Positions 7,725-15,967 of a DNA stretch of 30,790 bases are shown here, one piece after another. Origin of the DNA: JBAYJY01 sp041664945 (lineage in GTDB: Bacteria; UBP15; UBA6099); the NCBI GenBank assembly GCA_041664945.1, contig JBAYJY010000041.1, forward strand, positions 1-30,790, given 5' to 3'. Under the pieces are notes generated by a model, which was not told where the DNA came from, did not search any database, and was given only the letters and a program-made list of their open reading frames with translations. Within the stretch, counting starts at the first letter, position 1; each line of letters begins with the position of its first letter. Both the position numbers and the translations under genes were made by a program.

Positions 7725-9290
7725 TTATTTCGCGAACTTGCCGATGTAGCTGTCGATCGTCGCGAGAACCGCGTCCGATTCGAGATCGAGACACATCTCG
7801 TGATTTGTTTCCTTGAACCACACGATTTCCTTTTCCTTCGAAGAAATCTTGCGATAGATTGTCTTTGCCGCTTCCGGAGAGACGACGGTGTCTTTTTTCG
7901 ATTGAAGAATGAGAACCGGGCGGTCGAACTTGGAGAGCTCTTTCTCGACTTCCTTCGAATGCTCGTAAAGCGATGTGAACGCTTCGGTCGCGAAGAACGG
8001 ATAGTTCCGGTTCCGTTGCTCCTTGAGGAATTCGTCGTTGTACGAGTTCGGACTTTCCCAGTATTTGAAAACCTTTGCGAGCATCGGCGAAAGCGGCGAG
8101 AGCGGATCGGCAAACTTCAGAGCCGCCGCTATCAGAACCACGTTCGAAACGATCCCCGGATGATTCATGCCGAGCTCGATCGCGCAGAGGCCGCCCATCG
8201 AGAGTCCGATGACGATGATCTTCTTCGCGTGCTTCTCAAGCTCCAGCAACGCGGCTTCCGCGTCGGCATACCAGTCGCTGAATCCGACTCCGACGAGGTT
8301 GTGCGGCACGGTTCCGTGTCCGCGAAGAATCGGGAAACGATAGGCGATCTCGCGTTCCTTGAGGAAGGGCTCGATGCCGCTCACGCAGTCCAGCGCAGAT
8401 GTGAATCCGTGCAGGACCAGCGCGCCGTATTCCGACTTGCCGGTTTTCTTCGGATAATATGTCAGGCCGCTCGTGTCGGGCTTCTTCATCGGAACTTCGA
8501 TCGGCACGAAACAGCGCTTGTGGTCGACCAGCTTCGAGATTTCCGACATGACCTTTTCGGTGTGCTTCTTTAAAGTCGCGCGTTCGACGCCGTCGATATT
8601 TGTTTCCTTGAAGTGAATCGGTTTCCCGTATGTGAGAGTGATCGGAACTTTTTTCTGGACGGGCGGCATCTCAATGCGCGGATAGGCTTCCGGCGGATAG
8701 GCCTGTCCCGTGCCGGAGATTCCGCACGGGATGATCGGCACGCCAGCCATGATCGCCAGCCGGACGACGCCCGATTTGCCGGGCAGCAAACCCGTTCGCG
8801 GGTCCAGCTCGTCGCGGGACACTTCTTCCTCGCCGGGAATCGTGCCTTCGGGGAATATTCCAACCAGCCATCCCTCTTTCAGCCGGTCCACTATGCTCTG
8901 AAGCCCGTCCTTGTCGCCGCCGCGCTTGATATACACAGACTCGGACAGCTCGATCATCTTGCTCAGGATCGGCCAGTCCACGAATTCGCTCTTCGCCATG
9001 AAGTGAATCTCGCGCTCGGCGCTGGAGGCCATGCACTGCACGTCCAGCCAGCTCTGGTGGTTCGCCGCGATAATCGCGCCGCCCTCCGCCGGAATGTTCT
9101 CCATCCCTATCACTTCAAGGCTGTTGTTCTTCGTGAAACCGGCAAGCATGTTCGACTTGATCATTTTCACGAGCGTCTCGCGCACCGGATCGTACACTCC
9201 GACAGTCCTCGCTATCTCAAGCGCGCCGCCGAGTATCGCATCTATCGGTTTCGCTATTTTGTTTAAAGCTTCATACCTTTCCATATCCAT
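7725..9290 (-). CDS. Fusion of PlsC-type 1-acylglycerol-3-phosphate acyltransferase and Est30-like carboxylesterase
   Basis: 521 residues in two domains. Residues about 60-260 are a PlsC-type acyltransferase with NHQSWLD (His78, Asp83: the H-X4-D catalytic motif), FPEGT (146-150) and VPIIPCGISG. Residues about 287-521 are an alpha/beta hydrolase like Est30 or monoacylglycerol lipases, with LHGFTS (oxyanion region), Ser364 in GLSMG, Asp467 in SKKDTVV and His497 in ETNHEM. Both active sites look intact. One half would esterify lysophosphatidate, the other cleave short or medium acyl esters, suggesting acyl remodelling at the cytoplasmic membrane face. No signal peptide. AAGGAG lies 8 nt before the ATG at 9290. 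It is monocistronic, with its own promoter and terminator. The fusion is one uninterrupted frame. Confidence 0.9.
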   Translation of the reverse strand: MDMERYEALNKIAKPIDAILGGALEIARTVGVYDPVRETLVKMIKSNMLAGFTKNNSLEVIGMENIPAEGGAIIAANHQSWLDVQCMASSAEREIHFMAKSEFVDWPILSKMIELSESVYIKRGGDKDGLQSIVDRLKEGWLVGIFPEGTIPGEEEVSRDELDPRTGLLPGKSGVVRLAIMAGVPIIPCGISGTGQAYPPEAYPRIEMPPVQKKVPITLTYGKPIHFKETNIDGVERATLKKHTEKVMSEISKLVDHKRCFVPIEVPMKKPDTSGLTYYPKKTGKSEYGALVLHGFTSALDCVSGIEPFLKEREIAYRFPILRGHGTVPHNLVGVGFSDWYADAEAALLELEKHAKKIIVIGLSMGGLCAIELGMNHPGIVSNVVLIAAALKFADPLSPLSPMLAKVFKYWESPNSYNDEFLKEQRNRNYPFFATEAFTSLYEHSKEVEKELSKFDRPVLILQSKKDTVVSPEAAKTIYRKISSKEKEIVWFKETNHEMCLDLESDAVLATIDSYIGKFAK

Positions 9291-9338
9291 TTGATTATTC
9301 TCCTTTTTATCAAAAATTTAGCTTGTGCAAGATTTCAC

Positions 9339-9366
9339 ATTATACCACAAGACTTTGTCAATGCAA
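9339..9366 (-). promoter_or_regulatory. Extended -10 promoter of the PlsC-esterase gene
   Basis: On the minus strand TGGTATAAT (9347-9339) is an extended -10 element with a perfect TATAAT. A weak -35 (TTGCAT, 9366-9361) lies 16 nt upstream. The predicted start near 9332 gives a leader of about 42 nt that contains AAGGAG. Confidence 0.68.
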
Positions 9367-9398
9367 ATTAAATTGCGCTATTCCGGATATGCGTAATT

Positions 9399-9433
9399 GG
9401 CGCGTGCGTTTTGTCTATTTTGGCGCGCGCACC
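9399..9433 (-). terminator. Imperfect GC-rich hairpin after the histidine phosphatase gene
   Basis: GGCGCGTGCG (9399-9408) and CGCGCGCACC (9424-9433) can pair over 10 positions with one mismatch and one wobble around a 15-nt loop, directly after the stop at 9435. There is no T-tract, so intrinsic termination is uncertain. Confidence 0.3.
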
Positions 9434-9434
9434 A

Positions 9435-10058
9435 TCACCCGTTTTCAAGATGACACCTGCAATTGAGCGTTTTTACGACGCGTTCGCCATCCTCATAGCA
9501 ATCGATCACCGTCATTGAACAGTTATCAACGCGGAACGGAATGCGCCGCAACATATCGATTCCGAGAACGCAGCGCAGAATCATCGCGCAGATTCCGCCA
9601 TGGGTGACAACCAGAACCGTTTTCCCGGGATGTGCGGCTATAAGAGAATCGAGAAACATCTCGACGCGCGCGCGGACCTGAATTTTAGATTCGCCGCCTT
9701 CCGGCGCGTAATCCGCGTCGCCGGACCTGAGCGCCTCGGCGTCCCGCGGGTAATCCGCCATGATCTCGTCGCGGCGCAAACCTTCGAGAGCGCCCCAATT
9801 GCGCTCGCGCAACTCTGTGGTCTTGATAAATTCAACGTCCGGCATGCGCCGCCGCGCCGGCTCGGCCGTCCGCTCCGCCCGCGTCAGATCGCTTGAATAA
9901 ATTACATCTATCGACTCTCTCGAAAGCCGCTCGCCGAGCGCTTCCGCCTGAGCGATTCCGGTCGCGTTCAAATCTATGTCGGTATGGCCTTGAATCCGAT
10001 TCCCGGCATTCCAGTCCGTCTCGCCGTGCCTCGTTAATATAATTCGCGTTTTTGACAT
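9435..10058 (-). CDS. Histidine phosphatase family protein (phosphoglycerate mutase-like/CobC-like)
   Basis: 207 residues. The catalytic RHGE motif is at residues 10-13 (ILTRHGETDWN), with GHTDIDLNATGIAQA after it, an ERNWGALEG block, and the second conserved His in VVTHGGI. This is the order of the GpmB/CobC/broad-specificity phosphatase branch, which works through a phospho-histidine intermediate on small phosphorylated metabolites. Substrate cannot be assigned; no cobalamin or glycolytic genes adjoin it. The ATG at 10058 is preferred: AGGCGG lies 7 nt upstream, whereas a TTG at 10091 would add 11 unneeded residues. It follows the SpoIIE-type phosphatase gene by 60 bp and is probably cotranscribed with it. 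Confidence 0.87.
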   Translation of the reverse strand: MSKTRIILTRHGETDWNAGNRIQGHTDIDLNATGIAQAEALGERLSRESIDVIYSSDLTRAERTAEPARRRMPDVEFIKTTELRERNWGALEGLRRDEIMADYPRDAEALRSGDADYAPEGGESKIQVRARVEMFLDSLIAAHPGKTVLVVTHGGICAMILRCVLGIDMLRRIPFRVDNCSMTVIDCYEDGERVVKTLNCRCHLENG

Positions 10059-10118
10059 TAAAAAACCGCCTGCAAAATAATTCCGCAACAAAATAAATGC
10101 CGTTGGAATCTTCTTTCG

Positions 10119-10898
10119 TCAGTTCCTCAACAGAGTCCTGAGAGCGCAAATGACCGTCCGGTCGTCAGTTTCCGGTCCGTTAACGGAGAAACTGTTATGT
10201 TGCGCGAAAATCTCCCGCACGGCGCTGCCGGAGTCCGCGCTCACGCTTCGAAGCAACGTTTCGAGCCGGAGCTGGCCGAACTCCTCCTTCAATGCGCTGC
10301 GCGCTCCCGAAATGCCGTCAGTATAAAGCAACAGCATGTCGCCAGGATAAAAATCCGTCTGCACGAGCGGGAAAGAAAGTTCGCGTTCGAAACCGAGAGG
10401 CAGCGCTTTGCGGCCCACCACCGCAACCGTCTTCTCCTCCTTGCGGTAAAGCAATCCCGGCGGGTGCCCGGCGCTGCTGTATGACAGCAGATTCAGTCCG
10501 GTGTCCGCGACGCAAATCGCCGCTGTAAAGAACCGGCCGACTCCGGAAAGCTCCTTGAAAAAGTCGCGGTTCATCGCCCGCAGAAACAAATGCGGATGCA
10601 GCAGATCGCTCTGATTTTCTTCAATGTATTTGAGAACCGACGTGGCGAGAATTGACGACGAAAAATCGTGGCCGGCTATATCGCCTATGAACAATGCGGA
10701 ACATCCGCGGTCCAGATATACGATTCCATGGAAGTCGCCGCCCTGCGCTCCAGCCGGCGACGATCCGGCCGACACTTCGAGGCCCGGCAGAAAATAACTC
10801 GGAGCTCCGTCTCCGTCAGCGCCGAGCTTTTCGCCCGCCTTCAATACGTCGCTGATCCGTATCAGCGCGTTGCTCTTCGTCTTCCTGTTCGGACTCAC
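10119..10898 (-). CDS. SpoIIE/RsbU-type PP2C serine phosphatase
   Basis: About 259 residues, almost entirely the SpoIIE (PPM) domain. Metal-binding and fold motifs are GGDFHG, FIGDIAGHD, YSSAGHPPGLLY, GDMLLLYTDGISGA and the C-terminal DDRTVI. Such enzymes dephosphorylate anti-sigma-factor antagonists (STAS proteins) in partner-switching pathways. There is no PAS, GAF, receiver or membrane sensor in front, so input must come through a partner or the short N-terminus (about 40 residues). The start is ambiguous: GGAGGA precedes a GTG at 10898 (9 nt) and a TTG at 10904 (about 4 nt); a TTG at 10922 lies before that site. No STAS or HPK-type anti-sigma partner is in the window. Confidence 0.87.
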   Translation of the reverse strand: MSPNRKTKSNALIRISDVLKAGEKLGADGDGAPSYFLPGLEVSAGSSPAGAQGGDFHGIVYLDRGCSALFIGDIAGHDFSSSILATSVLKYIEENQSDLLHPHLFLRAMNRDFFKELSGVGRFFTAAICVADTGLNLLSYSSAGHPPGLLYRKEEKTVAVVGRKALPLGFERELSFPLVQTDFYPGDMLLLYTDGISGARSALKEEFGQLRLETLLRSVSADSGSAVREIFAQHNSFSVNGPETDDRTVICALRTLLRN

Positions 10899-11113
10899 CG
10901 GCAAAGTTCCTCCAATAATCAAGCGTTACCATAGTATCATATAATCACAAAACCGGAAAGACCGGGCAATGCGGCGGACGCGGCATACAGCGCTGCTACA
11001 ATCCTTTTTTCAATTATTGATGACGGATAATACAGTCAAAACTATCTGCGAAATCCGTGATACTTTCAGTTTCCATGTTCCTTATGTCCCAGCGGCCGGA
11101 CCGGTTCTGCTCT

Positions 11114-12043
11114 TTAACCGCCGCTCCTCGCCGCAATGCGCTTTTCAGCCTCTGCAGGCGCTTTCGTTGACTCCGCCGGGGTCCAAAGGTTGAGAGGCTT
11201 GTTGGAAAAACACGCGTCCCACCAGCCGAGAGATCGGGCGAGAAGCTCGACGGCCATTGCCCCCGCCGCTTTGAAAAAAGGCTCTTCGCCGCGAAGGATG
11301 CGTCCGAAAACAGTCCGCAGCAGCCACCAACGCTGCCTCTGAGACGCAGTCCGGTAGTTCGTCCTGCGCGCGAGCCGCATATAGCCGGCGACGATGCTCC
11401 GCCGCCTCATTATTATCTCGGCGAGATTGTCAGGGCCGAGGTTGTACACGACAGCGCCAGGCGCATATAAAACCTTAAGCCCCGCTTCGCGGATCAGAGC
11501 CTCGATCTGAGGCTCGTCCACAATAGTGTCTTCAGGCATGCGGTCAAAAACGCGCCGGAAAGCGATCATCTCCCCACACTTCGGTTGCCTCAGCGCAACC
11601 TGATGGTGCATGTCCCAGAGAAAGTGGACTACATATCCTGAGAAAGAATTTTTGGAATTGAGAGGGATTGGCCTCGCCCCGGCCATGCCAGCTTCGGGGT
11701 CCGCAAGCGGCGCAGCCAGCATCTCGATAGCGTCCGGCGCGGGCAGAGTGTCCGCGCAGACGACAACACACAACGGCGCGCTCGATTCGGCGAGAAAAAC
11801 ATTTATAGCCGCCGACTTTCCGCGCCTCTCCGGCTCCGAGATCAGGCGCACTCGCGCGTCGCGCGCCGCGAATTCGCCGGCTTCCTTCTCCGTGCCGTCC
11901 GTGCATCCGCTGGCGACTACGATTATTTCCCGTATCCTGACGCTTTGAAGCTCCTGCGCGAGCAGCCGCTCCAGCAGGCGCCCCACATTCCGCTCCTCGT
12001 TGTGCGCCATTACGCCGATGCTGCAGTCCGGCAAAACAGACAC
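11114..12043 (-). CDS. Family 2 glycosyltransferase
   Basis: 309 residues. The N-terminal GT-A Rossmann-like region opens with CSIGVMAHNEERNVGRLLERL, followed by IIVVASGCTDGTEKEA and the nucleotide-sugar region CADTLPAPDA. The later acidic segment DTIVDEPQIEALIREAGLKV and the Arg-rich RRRSIVAGYMRL replace the usual QXXRW block. No transmembrane pores are evident, so it is likely cytoplasmic or membrane-associated. It starts with GTG at 12043, 27 bp after the membrane protein gene, and is the last gene of a three-gene set with an AttH/CrtC-like protein. An envelope glycoconjugate product is inference. Confidence 0.85.
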   Translation of the reverse strand: MSVLPDCSIGVMAHNEERNVGRLLERLLAQELQSVRIREIIVVASGCTDGTEKEAGEFAARDARVRLISEPERRGKSAAINVFLAESSAPLCVVVCADTLPAPDAIEMLAAPLADPEAGMAGARPIPLNSKNSFSGYVVHFLWDMHHQVALRQPKCGEMIAFRRVFDRMPEDTIVDEPQIEALIREAGLKVLYAPGAVVYNLGPDNLAEIIMRRRSIVAGYMRLARRTNYRTASQRQRWWLLRTVFGRILRGEEPFFKAAGAMAVELLARSLGWWDACFSNKPLNLWTPAESTKAPAEAEKRIAARSGG

Positions 12044-12070
12044 CGCCTTAATTTACTATCGTGATTGTTA

Positions 12071-13213
12071 TCAGCAAAAACCGTCGGGCAGGCCCGGCTT
12101 CGGTTTCGGATCCGGCTCGGGCTGGCCGCCGGCTTCCGCCGGCGCGCTTTCATCCGGCGGCGATTCCGGGCGTTCCTGCTGCTGAGTTTCCTGTTGTTCC
12201 GACTCAGGCTGGTATATATGTTCGTGTCTCAGGCCTTGAAGAGATCGCGGATCGGCGATAAACGCCGGTTGAACGGGCGGCCGCCTCATCTCCGCCGCCG
12301 CGTCGATGTTCCGCCACTCGTCCGCATAGTACTTGTAATACATCAGAACGAAAAAATCCATTCCGAGCATCCGCACGATCATCGTTACAAACTGAACCCC
12401 CATCACAACCGCAAGCATGATGAGAGTGAAGCCGGGCTGCTGATTCTGCCCGGTTATCGACGGATTTAAAAACGCCTGCGCCAAACTCGCCGGCATCCCT
12501 ATGACCATTCCGAACGCGATCCAGATCAGAAGAATTATCAGAACTCCGCCAATCCTTCTAATGACAAACCGGAACCCTTCCGAAAGTCCGTCGACCGCGC
12601 TTATGTCGCGGATGAACACCGCCGGTTTCCACATAAACGTCAGAAAACTCACAATCGCCGATAAGGCGATCGTTCCAAACACGCCAAAGACAAAAAGAAC
12701 TATTAAAACCGGCAGAACCTCCTTGCCTTTGATCGAAAGCGAGACTATCAGCATCAGAATAGATATGCCGAGCATCGGCAGCATAAGGATGCCGCCCTTC
12801 AGCGCCGCTATATAAAACGCCCGCCCGCTGAATTTGCCGATCCCCTCGAAATAATCGCCCAGCCCAGTTCTGCCTTCCGTCGCCGCACGCGCAAACATCC
12901 GCCCCATCCCGGCGCTCTGCAACACCGACAACAGCGTCTGAAACAAAAAAACGATGAACAACATCGCCATCAAATACATTACAGAATGCGCCAGCCAGCC
13001 TGCGACCGCCTCGCCCGGAAACGACGCCGAACCGCTGATGCGCATCGCTATGTCTTTGATTTTCAGAAAATTCGTGACGACCACAACCACGGCGACGACC
13101 GTGTAAAAGCCGGCCAGCACAAACCAGTACGCTATCATTGGAACAAGCAACACGAGATTGCGCGCGAACAGCGCCCATGTCTCATGAATCAGTTCATCTA
13201 TCGGTTTTTGCAC
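12071..13213 (-). CDS. Polytopic inner-membrane protein of unknown function with proline/glutamate-rich tail
   Basis: 380 residues. About six hydrophobic segments (roughly 16-48, 75-100, 135-165, 168-195, 220-245, 260-290) are followed by a soluble C-terminus rich in Pro, Glu and Gln from about 325 onward that ends in PKPKPGLPDGFC. The membrane part resembles the loosely defined 'DUF4013/glycerophosphoryl diester phosphodiesterase membrane domain' class of helical bundles, but I recognise no catalytic residues. The start is GTG with GGCGG 8 nt upstream. It lies 32 bp after the AttH-like gene and 27 bp before the GT2 gene, so one operon is likely. A transport or scaffold role is possible; none can be assigned. 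Confidence 0.75.
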   Translation of the reverse strand: MQKPIDELIHETWALFARNLVLLVPMIAYWFVLAGFYTVVAVVVVVTNFLKIKDIAMRISGSASFPGEAVAGWLAHSVMYLMAMLFIVFLFQTLLSVLQSAGMGRMFARAATEGRTGLGDYFEGIGKFSGRAFYIAALKGGILMLPMLGISILMLIVSLSIKGKEVLPVLIVLFVFGVFGTIALSAIVSFLTFMWKPAVFIRDISAVDGLSEGFRFVIRRIGGVLIILLIWIAFGMVIGMPASLAQAFLNPSITGQNQQPGFTLIMLAVVMGVQFVTMIVRMLGMDFFVLMYYKYYADEWRNIDAAAEMRRPPVQPAFIADPRSLQGLRHEHIYQPESEQQETQQQERPESPPDESAPAEAGGQPEPDPKPKPGLPDGFC

Positions 13214-13245
13214 TAACTACACCGCCTTATAATCCACAGAACCGC

Positions 13246-14496
13246 TTACGGTTTTTTCTCCACGCTGCTGACGCTGCGGCAGAAACCTTCCCCTGTCACT
13301 TCGCCCATGCCGTCGATCTTTCCTTTGAACCTGCAGGGGCCGAGCCAGAAGCCGCCGATTCCCTGATCTATCATTATTTCGCTGTTTTCGGCGCCGGCCT
13401 CCGCCTCAACAGTTCCGTTCACAATCCCCTTCAGTTTCCAGCCGATGTTGTAGACGGTAAACGTGAACGGGCTCGTCCAGTCGCGGATTGGCGAAAGCGA
13501 TATCTTCTTGCTGTACTGGAAATCCTGCGCCGCCGCCTTTCTTATTAACATGTGCGTGTTCTTAAGATTTCCTGCGGCATCGTAGAACATCGCAATAAAC
13601 AGGTCGCCGCCGTCGCTCAGACGCTGCTCTATCATGACAAAATTGGCCATGGCGGCGCCGTCAGGGCGGCCCATCCAGTGCTCGAACCACACATCGCCTT
13701 TCACCCCAACCGTCTTTCCATCCAGTTCAACAGTCCCGGCAGCCGCCATGCGCGGAAACGCGTAACCCTGCAACATGCCTATGAAGCCGGCCTTGCCGGG
13801 CCCGGACATTATGACCATCGGCGTTTTTCCGTCGAAATAAATCGGGTCCTTCGCGGATTTCAGATTGAGCTTGAGCGGGCCGGCCCACGTTTCGAGATCG
13901 AGCTTGTAAAGAAATTGATTTTCAGATACGCGCTCGAAAAGATTCTGTCCGAATTTCATGTACAGTCGGCCCCTGTAAAGCGGGTAAGCGTTGTCCGGCA
14001 GCGTTTCGAAATGCAGCGAATCTCCGGTTACGAGCTTTTCGCCGAGTTCCCGGAACGCCGCGACATCAGGATATTTCTTCGCCTTATCCTTCAGCAGATT
14101 TGAAGCGAGCGTGCGAATCATTCCCTGCCCATAGGATCGGTAATCATATTTTCCGTCCGGAAGGCGGAGCGCATTATATCCGTTGCGGGCCTGCATGAAC
14201 TGTTCGCCGGTCTTATGGAAAACCGATGCGAAATAGAACGGCTTTCCGTCCGGCCCGATCAGGCGTCCGTGCGCCACCCACTGCTCGTACGGCAATTCGA
14301 AGTGAGCGCCTTCGTCCTTGTAGAATTGCTTGTTGGCGTTAAGCGCCGGCCCTGCGGGCGCCTTCGCCGCCTTTTTTGCCGTCTTTGTTTTAGCCGCCGC
14401 CGGTTTCTTAGCTGTTGAACCCGCCGAATGCGAGATCGCGCAGCCGAAACAGACGACAACTAACGCCGCGCAGATCAGGAATGATATTTTTTTCAT
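13246..14496 (-). CDS. Secreted AttH/CrtC-like (lipocalin-like hydrolase fold) protein
   Basis: 416 residues from the ATG at 14496, which has GGGGAG 5-6 nt upstream; an upstream in-frame start would place 22 unlikely residues before the signal peptide. A hydrophobic signal (about 5-24) is followed by a Lys/Ala-rich linker (28-48) that probably keeps the domain off the membrane. The body has the tandem lipocalin-like pattern of AttH and carotenoid 1,2-hydratase: an N-terminal 'W..HGRL...DGKPFYFASVF' and, near 240-276, RMAAAGTVELDGKTVGVKG followed by VWFEHWMG with His273 at the position of the conserved catalytic region. No carotenoid genes are nearby, so a hydratase acting on carotenoids is not supported; an envelope-lipid or glycan substrate is possible. 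Confidence 0.75.
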   Translation of the reverse strand: MKKISFLICAALVVVCFGCAISHSAGSTAKKPAAAKTKTAKKAAKAPAGPALNANKQFYKDEGAHFELPYEQWVAHGRLIGPDGKPFYFASVFHKTGEQFMQARNGYNALRLPDGKYDYRSYGQGMIRTLASNLLKDKAKKYPDVAAFRELGEKLVTGDSLHFETLPDNAYPLYRGRLYMKFGQNLFERVSENQFLYKLDLETWAGPLKLNLKSAKDPIYFDGKTPMVIMSGPGKAGFIGMLQGYAFPRMAAAGTVELDGKTVGVKGDVWFEHWMGRPDGAAMANFVMIEQRLSDGGDLFIAMFYDAAGNLKNTHMLIRKAAAQDFQYSKKISLSPIRDWTSPFTFTVYNIGWKLKGIVNGTVEAEAGAENSEIMIDQGIGGFWLGPCRFKGKIDGMGEVTGEGFCRSVSSVEKKP

Positions 14497-14521
14497 TTCA
14501 GCTCCCCGAAGAAGAATGTTT

Positions 14522-14527
14522 ATTATA
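14522..14527 (-). promoter_or_regulatory. Candidate -10 box upstream of the AttH-like gene
   Basis: A perfect TATAAT on the minus strand lies 26 nt before the ATG at 14496, leaving room for a short leader with the GGGGAG site. No good -35 at standard spacing is visible. If real, it separates the AttH-like gene set from the ntrYX-like operon. Confidence 0.33.
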
Positions 14528-14602
14528 GCGTTGCGAATGAGTTCAACCCGCAACCTCTTCACGCCCTGTTTCCCGGTAATTTAACATAATCATATTATCG
14601 CA

Positions 14603-15967
14603 TCACGGCGTCTGAATATCGAGAGCCTTGATTTTTTTATAGAGATGGCTTCGTTCGAGCGCCAGCGATTTCGCAGTGTCGGCGATATGATATTTGTGCT
14701 CTTTCAGCCGGCGTATAATGTAATCGCGTTCGAACTCCACGAGCGCGTCTTTCAGCGCGACCGGCTCTTGAACGGAAGCCTCTGACGCCGGCGCCGGGCC
14801 GGCCGAACTTAGAAATTTATATACAGTCTCGGCGTCAATCGAGTCGCCGGGCGCCATTATGAATATCCGCTCGCAGAAATTCTGAAGCTCGCGCACATTG
14901 CCCGGCCAGTGGTAAGCCTTCAGCGCCTCGAGCGCCGAGGTCTCAAGAACCTTCACCGGCCGCCCGTACTCAAGCGCGTACATTCTGAAAAAGTGATTTG
15001 CCATAAGAGGAATATCCTCCCGGCGTTCGCGCAGAGGGGGCACTGTTATCGGAATCACGTTCAGCCGAAAATAAAGGTCTTCGCGGAATTTGCCCTGCCG
15101 TATTTGCGTTTCGAGATCCTTGTTCGTCGCGGCGATCACCCGCACGTCGACCCTGATAAGTTCGTCGCCGCCGACCCTTTGAATCTCGTTCTCCTGAAGC
15201 GCGCGCAGAACCTTCGCCTGCGTGTCGAGATGCATGTCGCCGATCTCATCGAGAAAAATCGTGCCGCGATGCGACAGTTCAAACTTTCCGCGGTGCATGC
15301 TCGTGGCGCCTGTGAACGCGCCTTTCTCGTGCCCGAACAATTCGCTTTCAATCAACTCGTGCGGAATGGCGGCGCAGTTCACCTTGATGAACGGCTTGTC
15401 CCGGCGCGGGCTGGCCTGATGGAGCGCGCGCGCGACCAGCTCCTTGCCGACACCGTTCTCGCCACGGATCATCACGCGGCTCGGCGAGTTTCCCGCCGTC
15501 TCGATTCGCACGAACAGCTCTCTCATCGCCGCGCTCTCGCCTATCAAATCAAACCGGTGCGCGATCTCCGTGCGCAAAGCTATGTTTTCGTTTTTCAACT
15601 GCCGGAAATCGAGCGCCCGCCGTACCGTCAGCAGCAGCTTCTCTCGCGACAGCGGCTTTTCGAGAAAATCATACGCGCCGAGCTTCGTCGCCTCCACCGC
15701 TGTGCTGATTGTGCCGTGGCCGCTCATCATGACCACGATAATTTCCTGCCATTTCTCGCGCATCATTTTGAGAAGCTCAAGCCCGTCTATGCCGGGCATC
15801 ATAATGTCGAGAATCGCCAAGTCGCACTGTTTCTTCTCATTCAGCTCGAGCGCGTCCCGCGCGCTCTGCGCCGTTCGCACGGCGTAGCCGCCGGACTTCA
15901 GCGTCATCGCTATCGTCGTTAAAATATTTTTCTCGTCGTCGACAACGAGAATATTTTCATCAGACAT
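14603..15967 (-). CDS. NtrC-family sigma-54-dependent response regulator (NtrX-like)
   Basis: 454 residues. The receiver domain (about 4-118) has the DD pair, phospho-acceptor Asp54 (AILDIMMPG) and Lys104. The AAA+ domain has Walker A GENGVGKE (169-176), the sigma-54 contact loop GAFTGA (216-221), Walker B IFLDEIGD and the arginine-rich FREDLYFRLNVIPITVPPLRERREDIP block. The C-terminal Fis-type helix-turn-helix (about 412-452) ends in LERSHLYKKIKALDI, close to the NtrX ending. All key residues are present. It activates sigma-54 promoters after phosphorylation. The start overlaps the kinase gene by 8 nt and GGGGGGAC supplies the ribosome-binding site, so the two are translationally coupled. 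Its targets are not apparent: I found no clear -24/-12 element in the window. Confidence 0.94.
   Translation of the reverse strand: MSDENILVVDDEKNILTTIAMTLKSGGYAVRTAQSARDALELNEKKQCDLAILDIMMPGIDGLELLKMMREKWQEIIVVMMSGHGTISTAVEATKLGAYDFLEKPLSREKLLLTVRRALDFRQLKNENIALRTEIAHRFDLIGESAAMRELFVRIETAGNSPSRVMIRGENGVGKELVARALHQASPRRDKPFIKVNCAAIPHELIESELFGHEKGAFTGATSMHRGKFELSHRGTIFLDEIGDMHLDTQAKVLRALQENEIQRVGGDELIRVDVRVIAATNKDLETQIRQGKFREDLYFRLNVIPITVPPLRERREDIPLMANHFFRMYALEYGRPVKVLETSALEALKAYHWPGNVRELQNFCERIFIMAPGDSIDAETVYKFLSSAGPAPASEASVQEPVALKDALVEFERDYIIRRLKEHKYHIADTAKSLALERSHLYKKIKALDIQTP

Noticed and set aside
7704..8573. Long plus-strand frame opposite the PlsC-esterase gene
   Set aside because: It mirrors codons of a gene with clear catalytic motifs on the other strand; Arg/His-rich composition, no family pattern.
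9356..9361. TTGACA upstream of the PlsC-esterase gene as -35 box
   Set aside because: Only 11 nt from the TATAAT, too short for RNA polymerase; the extended -10 reading fits better.
13246..14496. Carotenoid 1,2-hydratase function
   Set aside because: The fold pattern fits but no carotenoid biosynthesis gene is nearby and the protein is secreted with a linker.
14909..15922. 337-residue plus-strand frame opposite the NtrX-like gene
   Set aside because: Antisense shadow of a fully conserved regulator; very Arg/His-rich and without start signals.
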